64,000 bases of DNA from Oxynema aestuarii AP17 (lineage in GTDB: Bacteria; Cyanobacteriota; Cyanobacteriia; Cyanobacteriales; Laspinemataceae). A model generated the notes under the pieces. That model was not told the origin of the DNA and did not search any database. It saw only the letters and a program-made list of their open reading frames with translations. Of this stretch, positions 61,773 through 64,000 are shown piece after piece. Numbering within the stretch: the first letter of the stretch is position 1; every line of letters begins with the position of its first letter. The stretch is taken from positions 2,604,001 through 2,668,000 of the forward strand of contig NZ_CP051167.1 of assembly GCF_012295525.1 (NCBI RefSeq). The letters are read 5' to 3'. The position numbers were made by a program, and so were the translations under genes.

Positions 61773-62213
61773 ATGGCACCAGAAGATAAAAAGCCCAAGG
61801 GAAAACCTCCGGCGAAAGCGGCAAAAAAGGAAAAACCTCCTGCGGTGGAAGATAAACCCTTTGCCGAGTTCGTCGAACAACACTACATCCCGGCTCTCAA
61901 AGAAGCGCTCGGCAAACAAGGTCTCGACGATCTGGAGCTGAGTTTTGCCAAACAGAAGGTCGCGGCAAGTTTGGGAGAGAATGGGGATTGCGCTCAAGTG
62001 ATTGGCCGTTGGATGAACGGACGGCGGCAGTTTAATATTTACTTCCCGGCGGAGGATATTAAAGGGCCGAGGGCTTTTTCTTGCTTTGAAGGGTCGAGTC
62101 AACCGAGTACGTTGGAACCGTTTTTGATTGACGAACGCAAGATCGATTTAGATTTGTTGGTCTTTTATGTGGTGCAGCGTTTGAACGGTCAAAAGTGGCT
62201 CGGCCCGAATTAG
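61773..62213 (+). CDS. DUF2996 protein
   Basis: 146 residues. A Lys/Pro-rich N-terminus (KKPKGKPPAKAAKKEKPPA) is followed by the DUF2996 domain: KPFAEFVEQHYIPALKEALG, LELSFAKQKVAASLGENGDC, VIGRWMNGRRQFNIYFPAED and ERKIDLDLLVFYVVQRLNGQ. The family is restricted to oxygenic phototrophs and I associate it with the biogenesis or regulation of thylakoid proteins only loosely. It is soluble. It is probably co-transcribed with the 295-residue gene before it. Confidence 0.85.
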   Translation: MAPEDKKPKGKPPAKAAKKEKPPAVEDKPFAEFVEQHYIPALKEALGKQGLDDLELSFAKQKVAASLGENGDCAQVIGRWMNGRRQFNIYFPAEDIKGPRAFSCFEGSSQPSTLEPFLIDERKIDLDLLVFYVVQRLNGQKWLGPN

Positions 62214-62745
62214 CTTAATCGGCGGGAAGACCCGCACTCTACGCGAAGCTGTCGGGATGAAAGCCGAGGCGATCGAGTGGAACGGACTCGCCAATCTGGT
62301 CAACTTGAACTGGCACGGCAGCAATGCCCTTGATGGCCAAGACTAGCGGCGGCTTTCTGTCCCGACACCAACGTACAGCCATACAATTCGGCTGGTGAAC
62401 AGTGCGGCGGATAGGAAATGCACCCTCAAAACGAAATCCTCTCAATCTGCGGCTGGACGGATCGTGGATGTCAAACAAAATGCCTGTGGACGGGTTCGGT
62501 CGGGGGCGTTGCCTAGACCAGACCGGATGAAACAGGAACTTCCCAAGACGCCGGGGCAGATGGACTTCTGTCCGTGAGGTGGGAAGCCCGCGTTGTACCC
62601 TTGGCGAAGCTTGCGCGAAGCGCATAGGTCAGCGTCGGGAGAACGTCACATCGACGGAGATGGCTGTCACTGACTGGATGCTTTCCCGCGCAGAGGTTAA
62701 GGGTTCCCGATGGGGAAGCGTTACCCGGGGAGGGTGAAGGTCGGG
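62214..62745. other. Intergenic stretch of 532 bases with a decayed insertion-sequence end
   Basis: No intact gene. It contains the TnpB tail described next. Frames on either strand are broken by stops. Just upstream of the kinase stop lie unusual GC/purine stretches and a segment GCGAAGCTTGCGCGAAGCGC at about 62602-62621, a known type of cyanobacterial repeat. Confidence 0.5.
62455..62650 (+). pseudogene. Decayed 3' end of a TnpB gene (IS200/IS605 type)
   Basis: In one frame the sequence reads VKQNACGR...DRMKQELPKTPGQMD and stops at 62575-62577. This resembles the tail of cyanobacterial TnpB proteins, A-C-G-x(n)-R-x-K-Q-E, past the zinc finger. The following bases GTGAGGTGGGAAGCCCGCG...GGGAGAACGTCA have the hairpin form of the right end of such elements, which also encodes the end of the omegaRNA. 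The zinc-finger part upstream is not recognisable and stops interrupt it. No IS boundaries were established. Confidence 0.45.
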
Positions 62746-64000
62746 TCAGAATTCATTAAAGCGATAGAGGACGACTCCAGTGATGGGGTCGTTTTCTATG
62801 CTGACGTAACCGGAGGAGACCATTTTGGTGAGGGTGGCTTCGACGTCGCTAAAACCGATTTCGGTATCCATGACGGCTTGGGTGACGGAGAGCTGGCCGC
62901 CGCGTGCTTGGGCGGCTTTGAGGAGTTTGATGGCGATTTGGTCGTGACGGTTGGGGGTGAGGGTTTGGGCGATCGCCGCTTGCTGACGTAAGGGAATTCC
63001 GCGTTCGGAAATTCCCAGTTTCGCGCGGATTTTGGCTTGTTGTTCTTCGGCCATTCCCGGAATCAGGAAGACATCGACGATCTGACCGAGACCGAATAAG
63101 CCTCCGGTGCAGAACCACAAGGCGCCGGAGAAGATTTTGCCGTTATAAAGTCGGTGCAAGCCACTGATGCCGACCCAACCGACGACCCAGAGTAAGTAAC
63201 TGGTGCCGATTCGTTTTTGGAGGTCTTCGTCGGCGGGGACGAGTTCGCCGCGAGGGGGAGGGGAGGGCGTGACGGAGGGCGCGGAGGGCGCCGGGTTGAC
63301 GATCGCCCGGGCGGGAGAACGCTGTAGGTCTTGGAGAACCTCGCTCGCACTGTGATAGCGTCGCGATAGGGGATTTTCGAGCAGTTTGTCGAGGACGCGG
63401 GCGAGGCGATCGCTGACGGTGCGATCGACTAAATAATCGCGCCATACCCATTGCCCCTCCCGGGCGTCGAACAGGTCGAACGGTTCGATTTGAGTGAGCA
63501 AGTGAACGCAGGTGACGCCCAAGCTATACAAGTCGCTGGCAAAGGTGGCTTTACCGATGGTTTGCTCCGGGGCGCAGTAGCCCGCACTGCCGATGACGGT
63601 TCCGGTATGGCCTAAGGTGGCGGCGGTGACGGCTTTAGCGGCGCCGAAGTCTACGAGAAATAGCTGGCCGTCGCGATCGCGCCGAATGATATTTTCCGGT
63701 TTGATGTCGCGGTGGATGACTTCTCGCTCGTGGATGAATTCTAAAATCGGCAGGATATTTTCGAGCAGTTCTCGGATTTGTCGTTCGTCAAAGGTGCCCG
63801 TGAGGGCGAGTTCTTCGGCTAAGTTCTGACCGTCTACGAACTCTTGCACGAGATATTGCCGTCCTTCTTGGTCGAAATGGGCCAGGAGGTCGGGAATTTG
63901 CGGGTGTTGTCCGAGTTGTTCCAAGCGGATCGCTTCTTGTCGGAACAGTTCGCAGGCTTTTTGGTAGTGGGAGCTCCGTCCTTCGTCGGGGGTGTAGAAT
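62746..64000 (-). CDS. Ser/Thr protein kinase with TM2 domain and winged-helix-like tail, 5' end beyond the window
   Basis: The frame stays open to the edge (417 residues visible); the first residues read ACELFRQEAIRLEQLGQHPQ, so the ATP-binding loop lies outside. The kinase core is intact: VIHRDIKPENII (HRD-like), FLVDFGAAKAV (DFG), GSAGYCAPEQ and FASDLYSLGVTCVHLLT. Then a Pro-rich linker, a TM2 domain (LLWVVGWVGISGLHRLYNGK, WFCTGGLFGLGQIVDVFLIP), and a C-terminal 100-residue part with helix-turn-helix-like sequence (AAQARGGQLSVTQAVMDTE, VEATLTKMVSSGYVSIEND). It phosphorylates proteins on Ser/Thr; targets unknown. The kinase motifs lie close to the membrane by the TM2 domain. An apparent start at 63924 is internal. 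Confidence 0.88.
   Translation of the reverse strand, partial: FYTPDEGRSSHYQKACELFRQEAIRLEQLGQHPQIPDLLAHFDQEGRQYLVQEFVDGQNLAEELALTGTFDERQIRELLENILPILEFIHEREVIHRDIKPENIIRRDRDGQLFLVDFGAAKAVTAATLGHTGTVIGSAGYCAPEQTIGKATFASDLYSLGVTCVHLLTQIEPFDLFDAREGQWVWRDYLVDRTVSDRLARVLDKLLENPLSRRYHSASEVLQDLQRSPARAIVNPAPSAPSVTPSPPPRGELVPADEDLQKRIGTSYLLWVVGWVGISGLHRLYNGKIFSGALWFCTGGLFGLGQIVDVFLIPGMAEEQQAKIRAKLGISERGIPLRQQAAIAQTLTPNRHDQIAIKLLKAAQARGGQLSVTQAVMDTEIGFSDVEATLTKMVSSGYVSIENDPITGVVLYRFNEF

Noticed and set aside
62239-62625. Reverse-strand frame of 128 residues beside the kinase gene
   Set aside because: No motif is recognisable and it runs antisense through the TnpB-like relic; composition is Arg/Pro-rich as for non-coding strands.
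1-64000. Very frequent GCGATCGC octamers
   Set aside because: This is the known HIP1 element of cyanobacterial genomes. It supports the taxonomic call but is not novel.

Overview
The window comes from a cyanobacterium, most likely a filamentous non-heterocystous (Oscillatoriales-type) one. The HIP1 octamer GCGATCGC is spread over almost every gene. NdhM of the cyanobacterial/chloroplast NDH-1 complex is present, as are a CruF/CruG myxoxanthophyll-type carotenoid locus, a DUF2996 protein, an NAD-independent set of conserved cyanobacterial proteins of unknown role, and a PP2C phosphatase and a Ser/Thr kinase of cyanobacterial architecture. The assignment to order is inference; no rRNA is present.

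Layout. 1-2.5 kb: end-truncated PlsY-type acyltransferase, adenosine-specific kinase family protein, a small conserved protein and an alpha/beta hydrolase. 2.9-5.4 kb: an AT-richer island with two unrecognised genes, both with long Gly/Ala-rich hydrophobic cores; the second carries a possible nuclease-like D...QxK motif. This is my best candidate for an undescribed system. 5.5-14.3 kb: one giant secreted protein joining a filamentous-haemagglutinin secretion domain, about 98-residue beta repeats and a C-terminal CHAT (caspase-like) protease domain. 14.6-31.2 kb: housekeeping and transport genes (ilvB, PiT phosphate transporter, coiled-coil DMT permease, tRNA-Ser, ferredoxin, secreted nuclease, inositol monophosphatase, J-domain/TPR protein, hisZ, rluD-type synthase, TonB-like protein, cobI, Na+/H+ antiporter). 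31.4-35.4 kb: small conserved unknowns, a repeat-rich 1 kb gene-free stretch and a TPR membrane protein. 35.4-42.6 kb: ruvX-GNAT pair, CofE-like protein, cruF followed by two tandem cruG-type glycosyltransferases. 44.2-49.3 kb: a minus-strand group that looks like a stress cluster (EcsC-like protein, DJ-1/PfpI-ferritin fusion, secreted protein, Dps, very hydrophilic protein). 49.4-57.2 kb: BrkB, aroK, argB, small secreted and tail-anchored proteins, a 1140-residue hybrid histidine kinase with an ethylene-receptor-like sensor, ndhM. 57.5-64 kb: zinc-ribbon PP2C phosphatase, lipoprotein, two conserved unknowns, a decayed TnpB tail and an end-truncated Ser/Thr kinase with a TM2 domain.

Genes that visibly work together: cruF-cruG-cruG-like (carotenoid glycoside synthesis, overlapping stop/start), the J-domain gene and hisZ (one-base overlap), ferredoxin and lipoprotein nuclease (overlap), ruvX and the GNAT gene (18 bases apart), and the 295-residue and DUF2996 genes (14 bases apart). 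Dispersed palindromic and heptameric repeats typical of cyanobacteria sit in most intergenic gaps. I saw no CRISPR array, no intact transposase and no prophage.
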